64,000 nt of DNA from Paenibacillus lacisoli (GTDB lineage: Bacteria; Bacillota; Bacilli; Paenibacillales; Paenibacillaceae), in contig NZ_JAUQTB010000002.1 in the NCBI RefSeq assembly GCF_030580655.1, positions 587,871 through 651,870 of the forward strand, given 5' to 3'. Within the stretch, counting starts at the first letter, position 1. Each line of letters begins with the position of its first letter. Below, piece after piece: positions 1 to 7,832 of this stretch. The position numbers and the translations under genes were made by a program. The notes beneath the pieces are model-generated. The model saw only the letters and a list, made by a program, of their open reading frames with translations. It searched no databases and had not been told where the DNA came from.

Positions 1-291
1 TTTGTATTTATACTTTTTGGAAAAGTACTGTATATAAGGTTTCACAGAGATATGAAATATTTCATCTGGTCGGCGTTTAATTATTGATAAAGGAAAAGAT
101 TTGTGGGATTTATTGTTTTGAATCGCTTTAAGCATCTGGCTTCGAATTTTGGATGAATAAAGTTTGTCAAAAAAATTTTTTTTCGTAGACCAAACTGCCA
201 TTTATTTTATCACTGCAAGAAACTCCAATGCTATGCACAGATAAGCCGATTTCAAAAACTACTCTCTCTATTTCCCCTACAACAGAATATA
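1..291. other. AT-rich stretch with no recognisable gene
   Basis: No convincing coding region, RNA gene or repeat is visible here. It is AT-rich like the element genes that follow and unlike the host genes beyond 4.9 kb, so it is probably part of the same integrated element, which may continue to the left of the window. Confidence 0.4.
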
Positions 292-1516
292 TTGTGTATA
301 CTATCACCCGAAGGAGGTGATAGTATTATAGATTTACAGAACAGTTCATACTTAAACTCAGTTAAATTAAATAGAACATCAAAAATTAGTAACAAACAAC
401 GAAAAATCGACCATTTGACTAAAAAAGAACGGAAAGAACTTATAAGATTGCACGCTGATATGGATAACGTGCTGATCGCTAATTCCAAGGTGACGCGATA
501 TTCAGAGGGAAAGAGTACGAAAAAAGATGCCAAGAAAGGGAACCAAGGGAAACTTGGGGTCGACGGCATTTGGTCCTCGCTTACGTTCACACGTTATAAA
601 AAAAGTTGTCGCACCTTTCTTTAAATATTGCTACGAAAACTTCGACAAGGTACATTCTCTCCGAGACATTAAGCCAAGGATGGTGGGAAGTTTTGTTCAA
701 TCGTTACTGGACAAAGGGCGTTCAGCGAAAACCATATCAGCCTATGTCAGTGCCATTAACAAGCTTGCCGAATCATCCGTAAAAGCCGGTATTAAAGGTC
801 ATGCTAAGCTAGTAAATGACAAACATCGTAGCATGATTCCTATTGCTCGTAAAGCGGAACGTCGACGTGGGAGTATAGGAGGCGTAGGATACACCCTCCG
901 TGAAGCTCAGATTATTGCAAGACAAGCTGCCAAGCATTACAGTCTATATGAAGAGACTCTGGTTGACGTTTTGTTGTACGCAGGTCCTCGTATTTCCGAG
1001 GTGCTTAAAATTAGCTTTGAACAAGTGGATTTTGATAAGCAGTGCATTTATCTTAACAAAAAAAATCAGAACAAAAATAATCGTCCTCGTGTGCTCCCGC
1101 TCCCTCCCTTTGTTATAGAAAAGCTCAAAGTCCTCGAGCCATTTATCCCTAATAAACACACCAATATCTGGGGTCATAAAATGACGGAGAAACAAATAAG
1201 AGCCCTGGTAAAGCATTGTGCTGCACTTGGGAAAGTAAAATACTGCGGTGTACATGATTTCAGAAAATCATGTTTAATCTGGCATACCCGAAAAATCAAG
1301 AACTGGAGTAAAGAGCAGCTCACCGCTGCTATCATGCAATTTGTAAGCACAGACACGAGGCTTAACCCTGATAGATTACAGGATGGGATAGAACTGCCCA
1401 AATATAGCCCAGAACAATTATTGCAACGGCAAAAACGTTGGCTAATGAATCAATATTTGACTCAGTTGCTAGGTCACTCACGCAATGATGCAACCGCACC
1501 TTATAAACGTACTTGA
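292..1516 (+). pseudogene. Tyrosine recombinase (integrase), frameshifted
   Basis: Two frames together make one tyrosine recombinase. Frame one (from about 292 or 325 to the stop at 622-624) gives the N-terminal part. The second frame (open from 527 to 1516) continues the same protein from about 622. Skipping one T at 619-622 (CTT TAA A) joins ...RTFL to KYCYENF without loss. The catalytic half shows the GPRISEVL arginine box, an HDFR box (HxxR), LGHSR, and a terminal tyrosine in APYKRT. The strong SD at 311-321 sits about 7 nt before an ATT codon at 325; TTG at 292 is the other option. Only five residues follow the start of that terminal box, so the C-terminus is short. It is probably an inactive element recombinase, but a base-calling error or a +1 recoding event cannot be excluded. 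Confidence 0.65.
298..326 (+). promoter_or_regulatory. Hairpin that buries a strong Shine-Dalgarno sequence
   Basis: An 11-bp perfect inverted repeat (298-308 with 316-326, 7-nt loop) contains the strong ribosome-binding site AAGGAGGTGAT at 311-321. Half of that site lies in the stem. It precedes the frameshifted recombinase reading frame. No T-run follows, so it does not look like a terminator. Control of translation by folding is an inference. Confidence 0.4.
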
Positions 1517-1633
1517 ACGTCTCTTTAACTCTAAAATTTAGATCTTTAGATTCCTACAATGACATATAAAGTAGAGTTTCGTCGTCTTCTCCTGTGGCAG
1601 TAATATCCAGCCAAATTTTGTTGTACAAAATTA

Positions 1634-1678
1634 TACGTAGTTTTGTCGGTTACTGTACAGGAATGTACGTAGTTTCGT
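1634..1678. repeat. Two near-identical 13-bp direct repeats
   Basis: TACGTAGTTTTGT (1634-1646) and TACGTAGTTTCGT (1666-1678) differ at one base and lie 32 bp apart, between the two converging element genes. They could be recombinase or initiator binding sites; no function can be read from sequence alone. Confidence 0.45.
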
Positions 1679-1684
1679 TGATGT

Positions 1685-1732
1685 AAAAAACAACATGGAA
1701 GCAACAAGAGGGTTGCTTCCATGTTGTTTTTT
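1685..1732. terminator. Bidirectional terminator with a 21-bp perfect stem
   Basis: 1685-1705 pairs perfectly with 1712-1732 around a 6-nt loop. The stem has A6 at one end and T6 at the other, so it can stop transcription from the recombinase (plus strand) and from the HTH gene (minus strand), whose stop codon overlaps the stem. Confidence 0.8.
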
Positions 1733-2786
1733 AGTTTTCTGCAAGATTAAATAAGCTTTCGATAAATGAATACCAATGATTATCACATTTGATATGCGGT
1801 GAAACATAAATTAAAAAAGGATTTACAATGTAGTATGGTCTTGTTCCAGTATCCCAAACCCCCAAAGCCTTTACACGTTTTAACACATACAAACATGCGT
1901 TTAACTCCATCTTTTGCTTTCCCGACAATTTATTTGACTTGGCTTTTGAGTACAAATTCCACATCTGATAAACTTTCAAAAATTTGAACCTTCTGCTTTT
2001 AAAGGTTGAATTCAACACTTCAAGAACAGTCTCATCCGACTTTACAATAACGTCTCCTGGAGAATTATTGAGGAGGAAATAGGATTTATAATCTGTCTTT
2101 ATTAAAATTGCTCCTAGTAAAGCAATAGGATGAAATGAAGTAAGTTGTTTGGAATACTCTCGTTCTTCCTTGTTATATGGGTGATTAATAATACGTGCTC
2201 TTTCTCTGTCAGCCTTGTCTATAATGTCTTTAAGTTTTACCAGAACAATCTTTTTGGTAAATGGGGCTTTTTTGTTTTTGGCTCCTCTTAGAAATACTTC
2301 TTTCTCAAATCGATAGGCATTTCCAGTTAAACCTTCTGGTTTCTTTCTTCCCCAAATCCCATCCAGAACAAACTGTTTAATGTATTTTGTTGCAGTGCTT
2401 CTGGATACTCCCCACAGCTGGGCTAACGTCGTATCATTCAATGGAATACCGTTCATTTTAATCAATTTGTCGGAATTGGTGTCTTTGTCACTATTATAGT
2501 TCATATAAGGCAAGGTTCTGAATAAGCACTCCAACATTTCTGGTGAATATTTCCCTACGACCTTATTCTCGTAGGCAGGCATGGTTTGTGTAAATGGTTC
2601 TGTTCTTCTGCCTTTTTCCCGATAAGCTTGCACTTTCAAATATCTTCTACGAGCTTGAATTTCTTTAGCGCTTTCGACGTTGATAACTGTATCGTCATCA
2701 GTAGGTATCTTAGCGTACTCCTGATTCTCTCCCGTTATCGGATTCGTTTCGGTTTCATAAGTAATTCGCCACTTCGTTAATTTCAC
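1731..2786 (-). CDS. HTH protein of the integrated element, function unknown
   Basis: This is a 351-residue, lysine-rich soluble protein that I do not recognise by family. A helix-turn-helix is plausible around residues 115-140, where a LAQLWGVSRSTATKYIKQF segment has the usual pattern of a recognition helix, followed by a KKPEG turn that resembles a wing. There are no membrane segments. It starts with GTG, preceded by AAGGAGG at 2795-2801. It is transcribed against both recombinase genes, and it sits next to an excisionase-like gene, the place where mobile elements often keep a regulator or replication initiator. Either role is an inference. Its AT-rich codon use matches the rest of the element. 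Confidence 0.5.
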   Translation of the reverse strand: MKLTKWRITYETETNPITGENQEYAKIPTDDDTVINVESAKEIQARRRYLKVQAYREKGRRTEPFTQTMPAYENKVVGKYSPEMLECLFRTLPYMNYNSDKDTNSDKLIKMNGIPLNDTTLAQLWGVSRSTATKYIKQFVLDGIWGRKKPEGLTGNAYRFEKEVFLRGAKNKKAPFTKKIVLVKLKDIIDKADRERARIINHPYNKEEREYSKQLTSFHPIALLGAILIKTDYKSYFLLNNSPGDVIVKSDETVLEVLNSTFKSRRFKFLKVYQMWNLYSKAKSNKLSGKQKMELNACLYVLKRVKALGVWDTGTRPYYIVNPFLIYVSPHIKCDNHWYSFIESLFNLAEN

Positions 2787-3004
2787 GACAAATAACCTCC
2801 TTATAATTGGAGGGAGATATCATCCTTATAGTATCATTTTGCCATCGTTTTTGAATCTTCCCTTAAATAAATGCAATTCACTTGACATTTTTAGCATAAA
2901 AAATTTGAAATAGCAAGGTAGTTACATGTACAAAAAAATATATTTTTCCAAGCTCAAACTCTCTTGCGGTTTGCTTCTTTTTTTTGCTAAAGTAATCAGA
3001 CTCA

Positions 3005-3024
3005 GCTCAAAAACATAATTGAGC
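3005..3024. promoter_or_regulatory. Short inverted repeat before the excisionase gene
   Basis: GCTCAA (3005-3010) and TTGAGC (3019-3024) form a dyad with an 8-bp centre in the divergent gap between the HTH gene and the excisionase-like gene. The position would suit an operator, but the arms are short and this may be chance. Confidence 0.25.
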
Positions 3025-3056
3025 AAATTTACCAGCAGAAAAAGGGGAATACGATT

Positions 3057-3272
3057 ATGACAAAAAAAACAGAGACATATATAAACAAAGAAGATTTGCC
3101 TAAAGCCATGACAGTAAAAGATGTTGCAAATTTCCTACGCATTGGCAGAGTACAAGCATATCAACAACTGAAACGAAACGAGTTTCACTATGTGAAAATT
3201 GGTAATAGCTATCGGATTTGCAGAGATTCATTCCTGCGCTGGTTTGAGGGAGAGGATTACTCAACAGCATAA
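3057..3272 (+). CDS. Excisionase-family helix-turn-helix protein
   Basis: A 71-residue protein whose residues 17-65 fit the excisionase-type winged HTH family: AMTVKDVANFLRIG, then a second helix QAYQQLKRN, then HYVKIGNSYRICRDSFLRW as wing and helix. Such proteins bind DNA and set the direction of tyrosine-integrase recombination, or act as small regulators. The ribosome-binding site is AAAGGGG about 10 nt upstream of the ATG. It lies just upstream of the intact integrase, the standard xis-int order. It is AT-rich like the integrase. The excisionase role is an inference from family and position. Confidence 0.75.
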   Translation: MTKKTETYINKEDLPKAMTVKDVANFLRIGRVQAYQQLKRNEFHYVKIGNSYRICRDSFLRWFEGEDYSTA

Positions 3273-3417
3273 ATCAGTTGACACGATTAAAAATTACGCT
3301 ATTATTTATCAAATTTTCTATCTCGTTGTTTGTACAGCGAGCTAATCTTTTACTTCTCAAAGAAAAGCCGAACAATCATTGTTCGAATAATTATTACGGA
3401 GGGAGAGTAATTTCAAC

Positions 3418-4605
3418 ATGGCACGAACTAAAAAATACCCAGGCGTATACGAACGCAAGGATACCAAAACGAAAACATATTACTTTATAATTTCAACGAA
3501 CGACCCCAAAACAAATAAAAGAAAACAGGTTAAATCTAAAAGTTATTCAAACCCCGAAGAAGCCTATAAGGATTTAATTGATACGAAAAACAAACAAATG
3601 AAAGGAAAATATATTAAACCCACAAAGATTACGTTGAAAGAATGGATTGAAAAGTGGCTTAGCGATAAAGAAATTCGCCTGAAGAAGAAGACACTTGAAT
3701 CTTACAAAAATCGAGCTAGGCACATAATCGAAGAAATCGGACATATTGAGCTTTTTAATCTAACAAAAGATGATGTTACAGACTTTTACAAGACGCTCAA
3801 AAAGAAGAATAAAGTGATTTTCAATGGTAAAGAAAAAGTCACTACTAATACTAAATTATCTAGCCGAACTGTCCATGATACGCATAAAGTGTTAAAGATG
3901 GCATTGATTCAAGCCTACCGAGATGAGAGAATTCCGCGCGATATTGCTTCTAAAATCGAATCTCCCAAGGCAAAACAAGCTAACCACAAAATTCTAAAAC
4001 CAGATGAAGTTAACTTATTCCTAAGCACTGCTAAAGGCGACCCGACTTATTGTGCAATTTATCTCGGCATATTCTGCGGCTTGAGGCAGGCAGAAACGCT
4101 TGGACTAACTTGGGATAATGTTGACTTGGATAATCAAGTCATCTACATTGTTCGGACACTTGACCATGAGGATGACGATTGCGCAATAAGTGACGGAACG
4201 AAAACAAATGCCGGAAATCGCCCAGTGGAAATTGATGAAGAAATTGTTGAAGTCCTTAGAGCCCAAAAGCGGCGCATTAAAAAAGACAAAGAAATTTCCG
4301 GTACTCTTTATCAAGACATGAATTTGGTCTGTCCAAGCAATATTGGAACGCCAATGAATCCGAGTAATCTAAGGCGCAGCTTATATCGAATCATAGATAA
4401 AGCTGGAGTAACACGGGTTACATATCATGAACTTCGCCACAGTCATGCAAGTTTAAGTGTCAAATCAGGAGCAGATATTAAATCCTTGTCATTCCGATTA
4501 GGTCACAGCTCGACACGAGTAACGTTGGATATTTATTCTCATTTGTTACCCGGTATGCAAAGAGCATTACTGAAGAAATTCAGAGACGAAATAACCGATA
4601 AATAA
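3418..4605 (+). CDS. Tyrosine site-specific integrase
   Basis: A 395-residue integrase of the phage and ICE type. Residues 1-55 form an arm-binding domain (GVYERKDTKTKTYYF onward). Residues 65-165 form the SAM-like core-binding domain, and residues 185-390 the catalytic domain. The catalytic residues are in place: Arg in CGLRQAETLGL, HELRHSH (HxxR), LGHSSTRVT, and the nucleophile Tyr in DIYSHL. The start has GGAGGGA upstream. It directly follows the excisionase-like gene and points toward the 3' end of tRNA-Ala, a classic integration target. It is the likely active integrase of the element, in contrast to the frameshifted one near 1 kb. Confidence 0.92.
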   Translation: MARTKKYPGVYERKDTKTKTYYFIISTNDPKTNKRKQVKSKSYSNPEEAYKDLIDTKNKQMKGKYIKPTKITLKEWIEKWLSDKEIRLKKKTLESYKNRARHIIEEIGHIELFNLTKDDVTDFYKTLKKKNKVIFNGKEKVTTNTKLSSRTVHDTHKVLKMALIQAYRDERIPRDIASKIESPKAKQANHKILKPDEVNLFLSTAKGDPTYCAIYLGIFCGLRQAETLGLTWDNVDLDNQVIYIVRTLDHEDDDCAISDGTKTNAGNRPVEIDEEIVEVLRAQKRRIKKDKEISGTLYQDMNLVCPSNIGTPMNPSNLRRSLYRIIDKAGVTRVTYHELRHSHASLSVKSGADIKSLSFRLGHSSTRVTLDIYSHLLPGMQRALLKKFRDEITDK

Positions 4606-4608
4606 TTT

Positions 4609-4638
4609 AGAACAGGCTTCCATGCTTGTTCTTTTTTT
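4609..4638 (+). terminator. Terminator of the integrase gene
   Basis: A 9-bp stem (4609-4617 with 4624-4632, one G-T pair) is followed by a run of seven T, directly after the integrase stop codon. Confidence 0.75.
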
Positions 4639-4740
4639 ATTATCCCTTTGTTATATTTTTCGTTTTCAAGAGTATTATTTTTCTTATGTTACCGGATTGT
4701 TACCAGATAGCTAATTTCGATTTATACTCGCATTCTTAAA

Positions 4741-4771
4741 AAACAAGAAAACGCTTGAAATCTCAAGCGTT
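4741..4771 (-). terminator. Terminator behind tRNA-Ala
   Basis: A 9-bp perfect stem (4750-4758 with 4763-4771, loop of 4) is followed on the minus strand by a T-rich tract. It lies 18 nt downstream of the tRNA 3' end. Confidence 0.7.
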
Positions 4772-4789
4772 ACAAGGTTTATTTACGTA

Positions 4790-4862
4790 TGGAGCCTAGG
4801 GGGATCGAACCCCTGACCTCATCGCTGCCAGCGATGCGCTCTCCCAGCTGAGCTAAGGCCCC
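4790..4862 (-). tRNA. tRNA-Ala (anticodon GGC)
   Basis: The minus strand folds into a full 73-nt cloverleaf: acceptor GGGGCCT with AGGCTCC, D-arm GCTCAGCTGGGAGAGC, anticodon stem CATCG/CGATG with loop CTGGCAG (anticodon GGC, alanine), and T-arm GGTTCGATCC. The discriminator base is A. CCA is not encoded. Its 3' end faces the integrase gene, so it is the likely attachment locus of the element to its left. Confidence 0.95.
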
Positions 4863-4967
4863 GTATGCAGTTGTCTGTTTATTCCGACTTGATTAATATA
4901 CCATAAACGTCAGCAAGTTGGCAAGCTTTTTTTAAAAAAAGCTAATTATACAAAAACCCGACCAACG

Positions 4968-5435
4968 TTATTCGTCGGCCGGATTTTTGGACAGCAGCGT
5001 CTTCAGCTCTTTCATGAACATATTGATATCCTTGAACTGACGGTAGACCGATGCGAAGCGGACATAGGCCACTTCATCCACCGGATACAGCTGTTCCATC
5101 ACCAGCTCTCCGATCTCCTGGCTTTCGACCTCGGCAGCAGCAGTATTGCGCAGCGAATTCTCCACCTCAGAGACGATCATCTCCAGCTGCTCTACCGACA
5201 CCGGACGCTTCTCGCAAGCACGAATAAGACCACGGAGCGTCTTGTCCCGGCTGAACTCTTCACGGCTTCCATCCTTCTTAATGACCATTAGCGGCGTAAC
5301 TTCCACCATCTCAAAGGTCGTAAAACGTCGGCTGCACTTCTCGCATTCTCTGCGGCGGCGAATAGAACGGTTCTCGTTCGCAGGCCTGGAGTCCAGCACT
5401 TTGGTCCCGTTATAACTGCAGTACGGGCATCTCAA
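4968..5435 (-). CDS. nrdR: Transcriptional repressor NrdR
   Basis: A 155-residue NrdR, the nucleotide-sensing repressor of ribonucleotide reductase genes. Cys3, Cys6, Cys31 and Cys34 form the N-terminal zinc ribbon (MRCPYC ... CEKC), and an ATP-cone follows at about residues 49-139. Length and N-terminus match the family. A TTG start at 5435 gives the conserved MRCPYC, with a GGAAG ribosome-binding site about 9 nt upstream. In B. subtilis nrdR also lies near coaE, mutM and polA. Here a spore-protein gene and a lytic transglycosylase separate it from coaE. Its targets are not in this window. Confidence 0.95.
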   Translation of the reverse strand: MRCPYCSYNGTKVLDSRPANENRSIRRRRECEKCSRRFTTFEMVEVTPLMVIKKDGSREEFSRDKTLRGLIRACEKRPVSVEQLEMIVSEVENSLRNTAAAEVESQEIGELVMEQLYPVDEVAYVRFASVYRQFKDINMFMKELKTLLSKNPADE

Positions 5436-5477
5436 GCAGCATCACTTCCTTTTTCCATAAAATACCCTTATTTTTTG

Positions 5478-5507
5478 TGATGAAAATGGAGTCTAGGTGA
5501 CATAATA
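5478..5507 (+). promoter_or_regulatory. Candidate sigma-G promoter of the spore protein gene
   Basis: CATAATA at 5501-5507 matches the -10 box of forespore sigma-G promoters. A weak TGATG at 5478-5482 lies 18 bp upstream as the -35. Placement before an alpha/beta SASP gene, a classic sigma-G target, supports the call. Confidence 0.6.
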
Positions 5508-5538
5508 CTTTTACCAACAAGCGAGGAGGTGAACAGCA

Positions 5539-5763
5539 ATGGCACAAGGTAGCAGCGGAAATTCCAACAACCTGGTGGTTAGCCGTGCATCAGGCGCTCT
5601 GGAGCAAATGAAATATGAAGTTGCTCAAGAACTGGGAATCAGCATTCCTCAAGACGGATACCAAGGTAACATGACTTCCTACGAGAACGGTTCGATCGGG
5701 GGTTTCATCACGAAACGCCTGGTAACGATCGCTGAGCAACAACTGGCTGGTCAATACCGTTAA
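5539..5763 (+). CDS. Alpha/beta-type small acid-soluble spore protein
   Basis: A 74-residue SASP. These proteins saturate and protect spore DNA in the forespore core and are degraded at germination. The two family signatures are present: the MKYEVAQELGI helix region at about residues 24-35, which covers the usual germination-protease site, and the GGFITKRLV region at about residues 54-62. The ribosome-binding site GAGGAGGTGA is strong, as expected for an abundant protein. A sigma-G-like promoter precedes it and a terminator follows. The gene is monocistronic. Confidence 0.95.
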   Translation: MAQGSSGNSNNLVVSRASGALEQMKYEVAQELGISIPQDGYQGNMTSYENGSIGGFITKRLVTIAEQQLAGQYR

Positions 5764-5780
5764 TCTTCGTATCATAAAGA

Positions 5781-5817
5781 TGTCGGGCAGGCTCACAAGC
5801 TTGTCCGGCATTTTTAT
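5781..5817. terminator. Terminator between the spore protein gene and the lytic transglycosylase
   Basis: A 13-bp stem with G-T pairs (5781-5793 with 5798-5810) is followed by TTTTT. It sits between convergent genes. The T-run favours the spore-protein direction. Confidence 0.7.
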
Positions 5818-5841
5818 ATTTTGAGCCCTGCACATCCATTC

Positions 5842-6405
5842 TTAAAACTCGTCGTAAATATCTCTATACTGATTATAATAATAAATCACACGCTGTACAT
5901 AGTGACGCGTCTCACCAATCGGAATGTTCTTGACCGTTCCGGACTGTCCGTCCCATATCCCCCGCTTGATCCAGCCGTCCACGTTGCCAGGCCCCGCATT
6001 ATAGGCCGCGATTACCGCAGTCTGATTTCCTCCGAACTGCTTGCTCAGCTTCCGCAAATACCATGTCCCCAGCTCAATGTTCATTTCCGGTTCATGCTTG
6101 ATGTTATCCAGCGGAACTCTCGGCAGCTTGGCACTCTCCATGATCCATTCAGCCGTATCCGGCATCAGCTGCATCAAGCCGAGTGCGCCGCGCCGGGATT
6201 CCTTGCTGACCTTATAATTCGTCTCCACCCGGATAATCGATGCGACCAGGAAAGGATCCACCTCGTATTTCTCGGCCGATTGACGAATTTCTTCTTTATA
6301 ATGAATGGGATAAAACCATGACATCCAGTTGGTACTCAAGAACAGCAGCAGTACGATAGCAACAAACACGGGAAGCAGAATTCTTTTTTTGCGGAGCACC
6401 TTCAT
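5842..6405 (-). CDS. Membrane-anchored lytic transglycosylase (SLT domain)
   Basis: A 187-residue Slt70-type lytic transglycosylase that would cleave peptidoglycan between MurNAc and GlcNAc. One membrane anchor spans residues 9-25, and the SLT domain covers about 36-175. The catalytic glutamate is Glu61 in RVETNYK, followed by GLMQLMP and AAYNAGPG, all standard for the family. The start codon overlaps the end of coaE by 4 bp, so it is the last gene of the polA-mutM-ytaF-coaE run. This arrangement also fits an outer-face wall enzyme tied to growth or sporulation, but the timing cannot be read here. Confidence 0.92.
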   Translation of the reverse strand: MKVLRKKRILLPVFVAIVLLLFLSTNWMSWFYPIHYKEEIRQSAEKYEVDPFLVASIIRVETNYKVSKESRRGALGLMQLMPDTAEWIMESAKLPRVPLDNIKHEPEMNIELGTWYLRKLSKQFGGNQTAVIAAYNAGPGNVDGWIKRGIWDGQSGTVKNIPIGETRHYVQRVIYYYNQYRDIYDEF

Positions 6406-7007
6406 GAACGTACCTTCCGCTTCCAGAACGCCTCCAGCTGCCGCTGTGTCAAATCTAAATCTCTGCTGTTATCAATGATGATGTCTGCCCTGCTTTTCTT
6501 CTGTTCAATATCCATCTGAGCATTCAATCTGGCCTGTGCCTGTTCTTCTGTAATCTGATCCCGGTTCATGAGGCGCTGCAGCTGCAGCTCCCGGGGAACA
6601 TAGACCAGCAGCACTTCTTCAAACTGGGATTCCAGCCCGGACTCATACAAGAGCGGAATATCAACCACAACCAGCTTCTGGGGGTGGTCAACCTCATAAC
6701 GAGCCATCCGGTCCCACATCTCCTGCCGAATGGCCGGATGCGTTAATCCGTTAAGAACCTCTCTGGCGCCGGGATCCTGAAACACAATTTCTCCCAGCTT
6801 CTTGCGGTTCAGTGTACCATCTTCCAACAGGACAGCTTGTCCAAAATGCTGTACCACCTGCTGAAGTACCGGGTGGCCCGGAAGCATAACTTCGCGGGCG
6901 ATGACGTCGGCATCAATCAGCAGCGCTCCCATACGGACAAGGAGGGACGATACGGTGCTCTTCCCCGTCGCGATCCCTCCGGTTAACCCGATATTCATTG
7001 TATTCAC
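6402..7007 (-). CDS. coaE: Dephospho-CoA kinase
   Basis: A 201-residue CoaE that phosphorylates the 3'-OH of dephospho-CoA, the last step of coenzyme A synthesis. The P-loop GGIATGKST is at residues 10-18, with the DADVIAREV segment and the lid region RLMNRDQI typical of the family. It starts 1 nt after the ytaF stop and overlaps the transglycosylase by 4 bp, so it is translated within one operon. In B. subtilis coaE also follows polA, mutM and ytaF. Confidence 0.95.
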   Translation of the reverse strand: MNTMNIGLTGGIATGKSTVSSLLVRMGALLIDADVIAREVMLPGHPVLQQVVQHFGQAVLLEDGTLNRKKLGEIVFQDPGAREVLNGLTHPAIRQEMWDRMARYEVDHPQKLVVVDIPLLYESGLESQFEEVLLVYVPRELQLQRLMNRDQITEEQAQARLNAQMDIEQKKSRADIIIDNSRDLDLTQRQLEAFWKRKVRS

Positions 7008-7008
7008 C

Positions 7009-7728
7009 TCATAACAGCTTCATTATTCCCATGATAATTAACAGTAATGCTGGCACAACCCCGAACATTCGCATGGACCGCAGTGCCGAGAACCGGAAAC
7101 CGGTCTTCATCCCCATGACGAGGAACACGCCGCCGAACAGGGTAATGCAGAGCGAGGTTAACACCGGCGAGTAACCCAGCATAGCCGCTCCAAGTCCTGC
7201 GCCAAAGGCATCGAGAGACAACGCAATGCCCAGCCACATCGCTTCCATCGCCGAGATGCTGCCGGAATCATCCATATCTGCCGCTGAAGGGCTGCGCAGG
7301 ATTTGGATCACAATTCCCCATTTACGGATTTCCAGCGAATACACCTGACGCGGTTCCATCTCCTGCACCTGTTCGCGGGCACCCTTTCCATCTGATTCCA
7401 TCAGCTGGACTTCCGCCGCACTGTCATTTCTTGCAGATTCACTTTCATGATGACCCTGCCGCAGCAGCGGCTGAATCAGGGACCAGCAGCCAATGCCGAT
7501 CAGAATAAATGCGCCTATCCAGGACGTATACTCCGGTGATATGAAGCGGGTCATAAGTTTGCCCACCTGCATGGATATACCGATCACAAGGCCTGAGCAT
7601 AATGAAATGATAATGATCGACATCAGCGGTATTTTCAGCTTACGAAGCCCATATGTAACTCCTACGCCAAAACTGTCAAGACTCAGCGCAAAAGCCAATA
7701 CCAGCAAGGATACCCAATGAAACGACAT
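7009..7728 (-). CDS. ytaF: Sporulation membrane protein YtaF
   Basis: A 239-residue membrane protein of the MntP/YtaF family. Two homologous three-helix halves are separated by a charged loop at about residues 95-150. The paired motifs ALSLDSFGVGVTYG (about 14-27) and ALSLDAFGAGLGAA (about 169-182) carry the intramembrane aspartates typical of this family, which includes manganese exporters. YtaF is linked to sporulation in Bacillus, but its substrate is unknown. It sits between mutM and coaE as in B. subtilis. Confidence 0.9.
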   Translation of the reverse strand: MSFHWVSLLVLAFALSLDSFGVGVTYGLRKLKIPLMSIIIISLCSGLVIGISMQVGKLMTRFISPEYTSWIGAFILIGIGCWSLIQPLLRQGHHESESARNDSAAEVQLMESDGKGAREQVQEMEPRQVYSLEIRKWGIVIQILRSPSAADMDDSGSISAMEAMWLGIALSLDAFGAGLGAAMLGYSPVLTSLCITLFGGVFLVMGMKTGFRFSALRSMRMFGVVPALLLIIMGIMKLL

Positions 7729-7832
7729 CTCCCAGTCCCTCCCCGAACCTCACCCAGATCTGGGCTTGGTACATCTGTTGTTCCCTATAATGTATGTTCA
7801 GGGAAGACTGAGGTGCCTATTTCACCATGTTG

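Noticed and set aside
2882..2911. TTGACA at 2882 as an element promoter
   Set aside because: No acceptable -10 box at 16-18 bp.
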